A stretch of DNA of 64,000 bases from Membranipora membranacea (taxonomy: Eukaryota > Bryozoa > Gymnolaemata > Cheilostomatida > Membraniporidae). The stretch lies in NCBI GenBank assembly GCA_914767715.1, contig OU612074.1, positions 17,904,062 through 17,968,061 on the forward strand, given 5' to 3'. Of the stretch, positions 1-13,400 are shown in pieces. A model generated the notes under the pieces. It saw nothing but the letters and a program-made list of their open reading frames with translations. It did not search any database and was not told where the DNA came from. A program made the position numbers and the translations under genes. Positions within the stretch are counted from its first letter, which is position 1; every line of letters begins with the position of its first letter.

Positions 1-41
1 AGTTATCGTCTCATAGTCAGCCGGAGGCTTTGAACTGTTGT

Positions 42-945
42 TAAAGACATCTCTGAGTTGTTTGAGTCACAGTGAACTTGAATTGAATAAACTAGTACTG
101 AATTCACTCCCACTATCAGAAATCAAGAGATGAATCTTTTTCAATATTCAACAACTTGTGCACTGCAAGCAGCTGATTGGCTCACCACTGTACCTATAAC
201 TTATCATTACTCAGTCTTGCTAGCTAATTGATTGGCTCATTGTCTCTGACCTCATAGCCAATCACATTGTCTAGCTAACAAGAACCAAATCGCAAAACTC
301 TTTTCCATTCTCTCATTTATCATGCGTAACAGAATTTTGCATTCTTCCAGCTCTGCATTAGTAATGGCGGTTTTGTATCCTTTTTATCCACAATGGACAA
401 TCCCTTTCATGAAGAATTTTAGCTCAATCTAAACACCTATGCAATACATATCTTGAGTATTAATAAGTACTTTATAATTTTATTTGACTAGTTGTGTGTC
501 CTTCTAACTCCTTGGTTCATGGGTGTGCTATTTTGTACTCTTTGCCTGTAGCTCCTGGTAGATTTTAATTTTTCCTTATCGGTTGTTTCTGGAGGTTCCC
601 ATTCTCCGTCTTGAAATTTGATATCTGTGCATTTGAATTTAGACCTAAATAAATCAGGCTCCATATAATACAATGATTTTTTATGTGATTTGAATGTGAT
701 TTTTTTAAATATCATTTGATATGTTTGTATTTATGTACATAATTTTCGTTCTATACTCTCACCAGGACATTTGCTTACATTTTTTTTCCAACATAATATG
801 CATTATCAATATTTGTAGCAAATATATTAGAAAATAAAATCACAATGATGGAATTATTTCATCCTAAGTATGTGGTAATATCACAGACCCTCTGTGTAGA
901 TAATATTGAAGCAGCAGTTCGATGGGCTTTTACAGAACAGTCAAC
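42..945. repeat. Downstream flank of SLC5 copy A, duplicated next to copy C
   Basis: This stretch is repeated in the same orientation at about 35071-35975, beside SLC5 copy C, with small indels and point changes. It lies beyond the 3' end of copy A and is absent beside copy B, whose duplicated block starts at about 15433. An open frame at 488-715 on the minus strand has a counterpart at 35567-35782, but the two diverge like neutral sequence and resemble no known protein, so I do not call a gene. No polyadenylation signal for copy A was recognised with confidence between here and 1436. Confidence 0.75.
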
Positions 946-1435
946 TCAAAAGCCCACATCTACAGCGTGTTTTGGTAGGAGGGGGCAATAACTAACGCAA
1001 TCAATCATTTGTATCCAATTTAATCAAATCTGGAATAACTACATCAAGACTAGTTGTGCCGAAAAATGCTCTGGTCTGTGGATAGCCTCAAAAAAATGTT
1101 CACAGGTATCAAAGTAGAATAGTAGAGATGAGTGAGTAAGTAAGGATAAGTGAGCTGTGGCCTGAGTATATGATATACGGTTTAGTTACTGTAAGTTAGT
1201 AGGTTAATAGTCGAAACTGTGTCTAATATGTAAGGTTAGCCCAAGGTCTTTGACTCCTTGGTTACCCAATGTGTTTGCACCAACCTGATTGGCTGTTGTC
1301 ACCGCAGCAACGGCAATCAGAGCAAAAGCATGTGCTAATATAAAGTATAACTAGAAGTTCTTATTAGAACCGGTTGTTACCCATTCATACATTCCAGATC
1401 TGATGGATTCACAGTGCGAAAGCTACGCTCATGTT

Positions 1436-4400
1436 TTACCAAGCACTTGACCAGTAGATATGTACAAATAGAGTCAGACCGGCCAGTATCGCAGCAAATA
1501 TCGAGCACATCCAGGCCTCGAGCTCGTTCTCATTGAGACTCCTGTGATCTCTCAGTCTGTTATACTCCTCAGCGTGAGTCTCTGCTGATCTCACACTCGT
1601 CTCGATACCCAAAATCCACAGCGCTATTCTGATGTGAGGCTTGCGTGACTTAACCCTCTTATCATATTCTAGGATGAAAGATGAGGAAAAAATACGAAGG
1701 TTGCAAAATCTGGTGGCATTGTGATGATAATATCATTTAGTACGGTTTATTTCATGTCTGACTAGTCTTCCTATTCACTGATGCATTCTTGCATTGCAAA
1801 CGATTGATAAAAGAGGCTACCTGCAAAGACACATCATTACAGTAGCCACGTTGTAATTGTTTTGAGGTCTAACAGTGGCCTCTCATGTCCTCCATGCAAT
1901 AACGCTTGGGAAGTTTTTCGGTTGTTTAATATCAAATGCACAGTCCACAAAGCCTAAGCAAGTTTGATACCCTCTGTGAATGCGGAGGAATACTCAAATT
2001 GCTATGTATCAAGACGCCGTACTAGAAGCTTCAATTTGCAATATAATCCGCCACCACAGGAGGAACAAACCTGTTCTAACACTGTTGCAAACCATCAAGT
2101 ATATGATAACTTCATACTGCAGAGTGCAGGTAGATGTCATCATAAGGTACACTTACCTGCATCCTTTACAGAGATTTGAGTCTGATCTGGACCTCTGAAT
2201 TCCTCGTGTTCAGTGAGACTGTATATATCCAGACTTAGATTACTCCCATCATCACTAGCTCCCCCAGCTCTCTGCTGTCCCTGAAGGGCATCAGAAATTA
2301 CTGAGCCTACAAATAGTATGAATATTATCAATGAGTTTATTACACTGAATAATACAAATCTGCAGTTTATTAGCTGATCAGTTGGGGGAGGCAATTCCGA
2401 ATGTAGATAAATTGGATCAAACTAGTTAATTAGCTGCTAGATGCGACTGTGAGGAACAACTAAGTACACTGCAGGTGATAGCTTTACGGCAAATTTTCAT
2501 TCATCTACAGTTGGCCGAAACCGCCAATGTTTTCCCACATATTAACCCCAGTGCCTGTAAATATGGCAGCTCTAGTCTGGCAAAAACCGCCACCTCTATG
2601 TTGGCTGAGTCAAGTGGTAAATCAAACGGCATTTATGCTCTGACCGAATCCGCTGTAGTTCATCACAGGAAGTATCTCTATAATATCAGTTTTCAAGCGA
2701 ATGTTGTTGATTGTGATCAACCTACTTCCGACTCCTCTGTCTCTCTCTCCATATCCTGCTGCCGCTGACTCCACATCACATCTACAGCTGGTACAGTGCT
2801 GAACTCTGCTCCCTGGGGATGAATGATTTCTCTCACCACTAAGGTTCAGATTATTAGTGATATTGTATGTTGATGAGGACGCTGATGAGTTTGGTGTGTT
2901 GGAAGACAACTGGCTACAGCCGGCATGGACGTCAACGTTCACACTGGACACACCTGCATACAAAGAGCGTAAAACTTGATCATAACATGTTTCGGTAATG
3001 CGGTCTTTGTCAGTATAAATACATTACAACACATAATCAGGATATCCAATATTGCCACAACTTAGACTGACTATCATTTCTATTGACCATGTACACAGTG
3101 ATATTTCTGTATACCTGAGCTCGTGGATGCTGTTTGCCCTGAACATTCCATTCTACCATTAAAGCCCGTTTCATCAACACCAATCGGCGCTGCATTATCC
3201 AGTAAGATGTCCTCCAGCCCTTCATCTCCCATAAAATCGTCCAGGAAACCTACAGGAAGGGAGCGATGATTCGACCAATTAGTACAGCTTCAGTTTTCAG
3301 TTTTTTCACTTTCTATTTCAGTTTATTTATACATTTGGTATTATGAAAATTATTAAATTGAATCTGTACATTACTTAATAAATACTAGATGCATTTTATA
3401 GTAGAATTAAAAAATCTCATCTTCCGTTGGTAGCTTAAATCATACCATTAGCTATACACAATTGCCCAGTTATAGCTCTATTGGAGTTGAAAGGCCAACT
3501 TCAAATGATATTTCTTAAATGGTCATCAGAGAGTAACCCGCAGGCGCGATTACTACTACTCTGATAATCAAGAAAAAGAGTTGAGGTTGACGTCTAAAAA
3601 AAACCGCAGAGTTCATTACATGCCAAGTTGAGGGCTAGCACAGCCTGTCCTGAGAAGTTTTGCTGAAGGAGGGGATGCAAAGCCTGATGGTTAAGACGAG
3701 AGATTACCCCTGGAAATACTGAGACAACACTCACCTCAATAAAGGTGTTGTTTAGTGTTTACTCCTCAGATATTAAATTGCACATCTCTTGTAATGAAGA
3801 AACTAAACACAAATTGAAACTCCTGACCGCCAAGACAGGCTAGGGATAGTACAGCTGAATGCTGTGTTAGGTCAGCGCCCACTGATGAGTAACAAACTTA
3901 CCTTGTGTTCTTGGCATCACTGATCTCTGGTCCTTATCGTGTCTAGTCCAGAATGTCAGCCTCCTTAGCTGTAAGAGTTCAAAATGAATGTGTCTGAAGT
4001 ATAACTATAAGGCTCAAAAATCGGTCAGCCTGAGAACATAGGTTTGAGAATGGAAGGGTAGTAATGATCGGTTTATAATTAAGCACAGTGGAAAACTAAA
4101 AATGCAAACGGATATATGCAAGGTTGCAATGGTTTCAGAGCCCAAACTATAGTTGCTGGTACAAATAACTCGAGCGGGAAAGACATTGCAGAAAACAGCT
4201 TTGTGCGTATTGTTATTTTAAATTCTGAAGAGTGAAAACTCGTATAAATGTGATAAAAAAATCTGATTCTAGTTTGTATAGACAATATGAAGTTCAACTT
4301 ATAAATGACCAAGGCCCTTCCAAATTAATATATTTGTCTGCTTCAACTCGTTCTTGATGCAAAAGAGGGATAAAATAAAAAATTATTTGTAAATGATAGC

Positions 4401-7400
4401 TAATAGAAAGCAGAATGAAGCTCTTAATCAAATGAATAAATAAAGTTAATACTTACGCTGCCTTCTGGTGGAGCCTCAGTTAACAGAGACATCACTATGA
4501 TCACAAGTCCAGTAAAGGCAAACAGAGCCAACGAGAAGTACAGGTAATGGAAATCCCTAACAAATGCGGGTCGGGTATCGACCTCCCCGCAGAGAGGAGC
4601 GCTGTGTGAATACTCTATAGCCATACGTACTAATCCAACCAACATCCCAATTGATAGCCCATAAAATACCGCCTTAAAACGAAAAGAGATTTGAAAACTT
4701 GATATAATAAAAAAAAGGAAAAAATGTAAAAATTGCATTATTTCTTATTCATTTTGAGACTCAAAGTTGTTGCCAGTGTTTCAGTTTTGCTAAAAGTGAC
4801 CCTGTTTCATAATTGGTGAGCCTAACATTTAATTTAATCTTCACAAAAATATCACATAGAGCTTTGGCTACTTATTTAAGAGTACTTAATACTTATCAGT
4901 CCGACTTTGGAACCAGAAACATCTCTCAACACTTACCGGTTCGGTAGATCTTTTCCAGAATAACCCTGCAACAAACACAGCAGTGAGCGGTGCAGATAGA
5001 AATCCAGCAGCTTTTCTAATGTTAAAGTATAAACCATCATCTTTCAGCGAGCCAATTATAAAAACCCATCCGAGGCTGATAAATACCATGATCAGCACGG
5101 AGAGCCTAAAAGTATGACATGAAGCAGCAGGTTGGTATTGAGAGTATGGCACAAGACTAATTATTCTACCAACTAGTTATTATTTCTGTGCATATTATAT
5201 ATATTTTTTTCTTTTCCTTTTTTTGTTTATTAGGTCAAAATTGTTATTTTAATTTGTTTATAATATACTTATACATATGAAAACCTCAATAAAAACGCAT
5301 AATAATAATAATAATAATATATAATATAATATTGCAGAAGACTAAGACTACTATTGGAATCAAAGCTTAATGGAGGAAACGTCATCAAAGCAGTAAACAC
5401 ATGGGCGGTTGCTGTCCTCAGATACTCTGGAGGAATACTTGACTGGACAAAGGAGGAGCTTGAGGTTATGGACAGAAAAATCAGAAAACTGATGACTATA
5501 AACAGAGCGCTACACCCGAGGGCTATGTGGCAAGGCTGTTTTTGGCAAGAAATGAAGGAGGAAGAGGATTGAGAGCAGTGGAAGAAACTATCAGGACAGA
5601 GGAACACGGACTATCGGATTACATAAAACATGAAGACAAAGGACTCAACAGATACCTCAAGAGTTTTGAGAAGAAAGAAACCAAACGAGATGGAGGAGAA
5701 ACAACAGGAATGGAAGAACAAAGCATTACATGGACAGTACACCAAGATAGCAGATCGAACAGACACCAAGAAAACGTACAAGTGGATAAAGAATGGCTAC
5801 ATGAAGAAAGAAACAGAAGGACTACTCATGGCTGCACAGGATCAGGCTTTACCAACACGATGGAAGAAAGTACATATAGAGAAACGAGGAGGTACAGCAC
5901 TGTGTAGAATGTGTAATGAACGAGAAGAGACCGTGTTTCATATACTCAGTGAGTGTTCAAAAATAGCACAGACAGAGTATAAGAAACGCCATGACAAGGT
6001 GGCACAACTGATTCATTGGAATTTGTGCAAGAGATATCAACTAGAACACAGGAGAAACTGGTATGAGCAGTTTACAATTCAAACAGACCACATCATACAA
6101 GCCCGCAGGCCAGACATCGTTGTGCAAGACAAAGAAATCAACCACACTTGGATCATTGATATAGCCGTCCCAGGAGATGCAAGAGTCACAGAAAAGGAGA
6201 GGGAGAAGGTGGAAAAATATCAGGATTTGGCGAGAGAAATAAGAAAAATATGGAACACATCAGTGACAGTTATACCAATCATTGTAGGAGCACTAGGAGC
6301 TGTGGCTAACCTACATGAACAAATGGAGATGCTGGAGATAGAGAAGAAGGAAGTAGACAGAGTGCAGTTCTCTGCTCTACTAGGATCGGCAAGAATACTG
6401 AGAAAGGTGTTGGATATCCCAGGTTAGAGGTCCTAACCCGATACCAACATATCACCGGCTGAAGAGCTGGGGAAATCAACAGGGAAAAATAATAATAGTG
6501 ATATAATAGTAATAAGACATCAGGCTTATATAGGGAGTTATCATTCCATTACTTCTTAACCAAAACCCTACAACTATTAGAAAATCTCATTAGTGAATAT
6601 CCCATCTCAAAGTAAGTAACATAAATTATAGCAACGTCAACGGATATTGAGAGCGCAATGCTTGGCTAGACTTTATCATATTCTATGACAGCTGACAATC
6701 TGTCAAACACACAGTATGTGACAACATTGAAGTTTTTACATAATTACAATCACAATTTGTATGCGCCTTCAGCGACTATGTAATACAAAATTGGGGCATT
6801 TACATGTGGTAAAAAAGATGTCTTCACTGTTTACTAAAACAAGGATGGTCCCTCTGGTGGCTGAGTAGCTTAAGTGCTCAGACGGCTGCAATTCAAAATT
6901 GTGGCTTGACATTACAAAATGTGTGTTTGATAACATAATGCCACAACTTACATGGTGGTTGTCTGAGCACTTAGACTAGTGGCTGAGGGATGTTTAAAAT
7001 TGCATATCAACCGTATAAGAGCCTGACTTTTGCAATATCACTGCATCGCCAGAGGGAACAAACTTGTTCTAGCTCTTTATTTTTTTATTTTCATACCTGC
7101 CGACAATCATTTGGTGTTTGTTAGAGACTTTTCCCTTTCTAAGTTTGATGTAGATATCCCTAGTGACGATGGTACTACTAGAGTTAAATATAGATGTCAT
7201 CGATGAGGCGAGGGCTGCCATCGTCGCTCCAAATATGAAACCGACCAAACCTATTGAGAAAGCCTACACTACAAAATCTGCTACAATGTGGCGTATTTCA
7301 TTATTCTTGAGTATCACAAAAGCTCTCTGCACAAAAAGCAAGCCAATATTTAAAACATTAGGAAGGTATTGAAGTGGCAATTTTTACAGCTGATTTAAAT

Positions 7401-10400
7401 AAGTCACATCTGGTTTTCCAACCCGAGATAAAGTAGTTGTAAACAGACAACTCCAAAGATCTGATATATAATCATAACATGGTCCATCTTCTTCCTGACT
7501 TACCTGGCTGGTCACCAACGAGTTGAAACACAAGAATAGAGAAAGCATGAGATGCACATCCTCTGGGGTTACCACATATTTCAGTACATCTCTCCGGTGT
7601 ACCACAGACAGCGATATCTGTAATATGACATATCTATGATAGAGCAGTGTCTATGATACCGGAATATCTATGTTATGGCAATTTTTATAATATGGCAATG
7701 ACTATCTATAATGATACAGCAATATCTGTCAGATATAAAAAACTAACAACCAGTTTAATAATGATGTAACAAAAATAATTTGATGGTAAAAGCTGAATTT
7801 GGATATTCCCTTAAATCTTCACACTGATGTATCCTTGAAGCTAGAATGTATCCTAGAAGTCTGAACCAGGATGACTCACTTGAATATGTAGCAAACTTCC
7901 ATGAACAAGCACTAATTAGATGTATACGTTGACACTTGTATCTCAGCCAAAAGGTCGAGATACAAGTTTCATATATCCTTTGACTAACCAGGGCGTAGTG
8001 TACGTGCTATGAGTCCTGGGAACACTAAAGTAAACAATGTGGTGATCTTCATAAATCCAGCTAACACAGAGGCAGCCTTCGCATGAGTGAAGTTTTTACT
8101 TGCTAAAGCTCTTTGCACAATAACCTATAAACAGATTTCAGTAACAGTCAACAAGTAAAGGAACCACACAACTGATATCTTCGAGTAAAACATAATCCAT
8201 CATACATTAGATTGAATTCAGTTTGAGTGACAAAGACTTTCCTTTCACCTGACGAGAGATCTAATTCGATCAGTTTTGCAAGCACTAGAGTTGCATCCCT
8301 AGCTTTTGATTTACCTCCAGTAGAGGAAAGCAAAAATACCCAAAAACCCAATAAGCGGGTCGATTTTCATATGCTTAGAGATATAATTTCAGTATGTGAG
8401 ATGGTTCCAAGGCTAACCTGATCAGTACACCAATACCATACAGCAGACACCAGTATGCCAAAATATCCAGGCCATGGCATAACGTCGCTGTCTGCTGGAT
8501 TCCACAGTTCAAATAACTTCTCTGAAGGCAGATTAGTGTCACAAACAGTCCTATATCAAATTTACATAGCACTCATATATTCATCTAAGTTCCATTATGT
8601 TAAATGCTGTACAAGATCTTTAAACATTGCCTTTCTGTTAGAACTTATCTACAGAATGTGTAAAGCTCAACCAAAAATGGATTTAGCATTGTGTAGTCAT
8701 ACTTGGAGGCATTTTCTAGCTATTCTAGCCATTCAAAGTAATACAGATATATAATAATAATAACAAATGTGTGTAACACTAACACAATCCGTTATAAGTA
8801 CTGTATATGTAAACATTCCAATCCTAAATTATGTATAATGCTATAGCTAAAGTCATTACATACATACAGAGGGGGGGGGGGCAGACTAACATAGCATAAG
8901 ATCTGTTGGCTAAAATTTATATGCTCAAAAACAAAAATTCTAGAGTCGAGTAGAGAGTATTTTGACATTCACATCAAGAAGATATATTGTTCGTAATGAA
9001 ATGGGTGCTTACCAATTTGTTGCATTTTCGGGCCCAGGGTCATACGCATCAAGGATGTTTGCTTTCAGTCCTTCATAGCCACCAACTGCCTGGAAACCTG
9101 CAAAGTCAGTATGCGGAACAAGTAAATCATTGTGAGCGTTCAAGGAAAGTTACTTCCTATGGTTTTGTCAAATCATGCAAAGAGCCAAATCAAACATGGT
9201 CTTTTGAGATGACCTCATTTGTCCAGGTTGGAGAGATTCGACCAAAAATAAATTTAAGTTAATTAAACTTTGTATAGTCTGAGAATACATACCACTGACT
9301 TTGTATAGTCTGACTACACAGACTACTAGCCTTGTATAGTTTGAGTATAGATACCACTGACATTGTATAGTCTGAGTATACATACAACCGACCTTGTATA
9401 GCCCGAGTTCACAGGCCACTGACATTGTCTAGTTTGAGTATACATACAACCGACCTTGTATAGCCAGAGTTCACAGGCCACTGACATTGTATAGTCTGAG
9501 TATACATACTGCTGACCTTGTACAGTCTATCCACTCAGACTACTGACCTTTTATAGTTATTATAAGAGAGCCGATAGTCATCAGTAGAGTCTGAATTAGA
9601 TCAGACCAGATGACAGCAGACATTCCTCCTGTTATGGTGAACACAGCTGCTACTCCCAACACCATAAATAAACTGGCAGCCAAATCCAGCTTCATTATCT
9701 GCTGGGCTAGCATCGCGCTTGTGTACAGATTGGCCTATCAATCAGAAACCATCATATTGAGACCTTATGTGAGGGTATAAGATAAGAGTACCATCAGGAT
9801 ACTAATGAGAATCTGTGTCATATCAAACTCATGAGCACCTTTACACAATCATTACCAAGACAACATCCGATTTATGATTTGATACAATTTGTCTATAGAA
9901 ACTAGGAGAAGGCAGAGGTGAACATGTGATCTTACTCATCGTAGTTTAAGCGCTAAGACTGTGCCAGGATAGCTGGTAGTAGTATTTTGTTATCAACTAA
10001 GAATGTCACTACCAACTATCCCGGCAGAGTTTGAACTAAACTCACCGAGATTTTGGTGAATATGTAGATGAGCAGAGAGAGGAGTGCCACGGAAAGTCTG
10101 ATACGGCTACCCCCAAATCTAAGCCTGAGATACTCGGGCATAGTGGACACTCCGCTAGCTATATAAACTGGCATGAACAGCCATCCTAGAATCAGTAACA
10201 CGAAGCCTCCCTACAACAAAGCATGAGAAGATAACTCAACAGGCAACTTCAAATAAATAAACTATGAACAGAGCATTAGCCTGAGAATCCAGGCGCGAGA
10301 ATAGTCTTCCTGATATCAGTTATACATAACCTCCCTAAAAGTCAGATTTATTGAGTATAAATCGGGGGCTCCTTCTTGAAAGCGATGCTAATCCAATAAT

Positions 10401-13400
10401 CTTTTTATCAGTGTGATGTTTGCCCTACACCTATAAACCTGAATGTTTTTTCTCAGATTTTGCAAAAAAACAGCACAAAATCACTTAGCCTGCCGGGACA
10501 TAACTATTCCGCACAATTAATGTCTATTTACATAATTTATTTCACTAATCACTGATTGATGTGCCTCTGGAAAAGGAAATAGGGAAAGATATGGACATAA
10601 TGTTTTCCTTCATCTTGGCACTTCTCCAATGTCTCGTCATCGGCGATTTTTAAGGTGAACAGTTTGTTATTTGTTCTGCATACCTGGTGCGATGTAACTG
10701 ATACTAAAACAGGTTAACCCTGGATTGTTCCACTTCATTTGCTATTGGATCAATCAGCTATCAGAAAGCTTAAAATTCCCCTAATAACTTTATTTCCTTG
10801 TAAAGCCAGCCTTGCATATCCCACTAAAAAGATTTATGAGTGGAAAAGGGGAATATAATATAACACTAAACTGAAGTTCGTCTATACCATAGACTCCATT
10901 ATAAAGTCTTTGGACCATAAATATTTTGTGGAGGAAGCTATATTGAGTTTGAAGTAAGCCTTGTACCTGAAGCCCAATTTTATTTTTGCATGCTGAGGCA
11001 ATTCGGTCATACTTGCATGGACCGTAAAAAACTTGCAAGGCCTGACCAGTAAGAATGATCCAACCGGATGAATAACTATGCCCCTTACCTGAGTCTTGCA
11101 CAAATAGTTGAGACCCGACACTCACTTTGCACCTTATCTTGGATAACGTTATGCTTGTATCTGTGAGGACGTAGGAAGCTGCACTGACCAGCTATGTTTT
11201 TGGTTATAGGCGTGGAAGTGAGTATCACACAATGCCTTTTTTCTGGAATTCCCAGTTAGATATTTTTGGGTGAAAGAGCCGCATATCAGTTCTAGAATGA
11301 TACTCAAGGGCCCTCCCTGCACAGTTGCAGCGTCATAATATTATGAGATTATTTTTGTTTAATCCTGTTACCATGACAATTGCAAGGAACCAATCTCAGG
11401 GAATTTTGGGTAAATGTTATGGTAATATTGTTATTGTATCCATCATGCGTTAAATCAGCGGTGTCTCTGATTGTAGCTGTAGGCTACTAGTTTTATCATA
11501 TAAAGCTTTAGTTTAAGCGCACCAACTGTGCGGAGAGTGCTCAGAGTAGCAATCCATTATCAAACATTTTCTTTTCCCTATTACCAGCTCTCCCGGCATT
11601 ACCAATAAGGAGGTAGACATAGGTTTAACTAACCTGGACCTCATATAAAGCTACGGAGATTCCATGTTTTGCAGCTCGTCCTGTCAGTCCTATGAAATGT
11701 TCCGTTCCGATGTTAGAGGCAAACATCGAGAAGCCAACCTAAGACAAAAAACATATAGTGTGTGTGAGCCTAAATGTGTGAATATTATCGAAATCTTGGG
11801 TGGGCAACCTTTCTTTGAAAAAAGGCCGCATTTTACGCAGGCTCAACTCAACATATTTTTCCCGCATAAATTTGGAACGTGAGGTATATTTTGGCGCTGT
11901 ATATTTATACAAACTGAAGCATCAGCCTTTTCAATTCGCACCAGTCTAACAGAATTTCCAATCAAGTTTATCTAGTCTACTGTTTTTAGTCTGGGATACA
12001 GTTGTGTACAAGGCTGGATCCCGGTGTTTCACGTGGTAGAGCAAAGGGCAGGATGGGTGAGTGAGGGGTGCTGTAAATATTTGCATATACTTGTCAATGA
12101 AAGGTAATCTGGAACATTTCCTCTAAAATTTTAGAGTAGTTGTAACATGTCAAGCTGTCAGCTTCCTTGTTCAAAATGACAGCTTTGCAAAAAAATAGTT
12201 TGCAGTTTCAATATCCAAAGGTGAAATAATTTATTATATTACTTTTCTCTCACAAAAATCTTGCTCTTGAAAAATGGTTGGCACCAGTTATGATGCTTTG
12301 TGGAGAATGTTGTGGGATATCCATAAGATGAAGCAGGAAACAAAACATGACTGTATAATTCATATTTCTAGGACGCACCATGCACCTTCAGTACAAGGAT
12401 TATAGGGCACCTTGAGATCCGCCAAGCACAAATCTTCGGCTTTCTACTACTAACAGTGTCATTTGACTAACAATGTAAGATTTCCCCACTTACAGGTATC
12501 CAATGTAAACTCCTGTTGGCGAGGAAGTAACCATCCACACTTCCTCTGTTCATTGTAGACGCCTGGGAGGAAGAAAATAACAGTGTAAGGATAAACAATA
12601 ATAATATTAGCTAGCCTGGGCATGCTGTAGGGGATGGTTGAGGGGTGGAGGGGATATCTTCTACCCCGACAGCTTGCCCAAGCTAGATATTAACCACAGT
12701 TATTGAAAATGATGACTAACATGTGCTTGGTAGTATGGGTAATAAGAATAATTATTTGTAAGGGTCACAATTACCTCACCCCTTTGAACACGCTTTCAAG
12801 TTATGCTACATGTTGATATAGACAGGAGTTGAGGTGGCGTGCTACATGTTGATATAGACAGGAGTTGAGGTGGCGTGCTACATGTTGATATAGACAGGAG
12901 TTGAGGTGGCGTGCTACATATTGATATAGACAGGAGTTGAGGTGGCGTGCTACATGTTGATATAGACAGGAGTTGAGGTGGCGTGCTACATGTTGATATA
13001 GACAGGAGTTGAGGTGGCGTGCACGCACTTCAGCAACAACAAACTAAATATTAGTACAACTTCGCCTTATCATAAGGCCCATTTTTTGTTCATTTTTTTT
13101 GGGTAAAAAAAACAGTGTGAAGTACAAAAAAAACTGGGCACGGTGCCCTGAGAAGGGCTGAGCTAAATTAGTGGCGTAATTCAGCAGACTTTGCCGATTT
13201 CCAACCCTAAAGCGTAATCAGTGTTACTTACAAGAAACCCTACTATGAGCACTATAACAAAGCAGGCGGAAATAGCTAAACTGTCCTGCCATTGAATCTC
13301 TCCAACTAAAAACAGAAAGATGTGAGATAGACTTATGTCTGATCTGACTAACTAGAGCACGTCATTATTAGTCAATTTGACTCTGACCAACCAGCGCCAC

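Noticed and set aside
2307-2394. A hydrophobic extension of exon 17 in copies A and B that would add a transmembrane helix
   Set aside because: The open frame continues into the intron by chance. The acceptor TTTGTAG at 2306/2307 gives the correct phase with the GTAGGT donor of exon 16, and SLC5 proteins have no extra helix in this loop.
8375-8572. Minus-strand open frame over exon 8
   Set aside because: It is the wrong frame. The correct frame reads [10 protein letters not shown] and YWCTDQ and starts at the acceptor GATATAG next to 8550, which also fixes the phase with exon 7.
10790-11125. Minus open frame of 111 codons in intron 4 of copy A
   Set aside because: No recognised motif, absent from copy B, and overlapped by another frame; probably part of an unidentified insertion.
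12801-13028. Minus open frame with a repeated 12-residue motif
   Set aside because: Created by the 36-bp minisatellite; no start context, no homology, and copy B lacks it.
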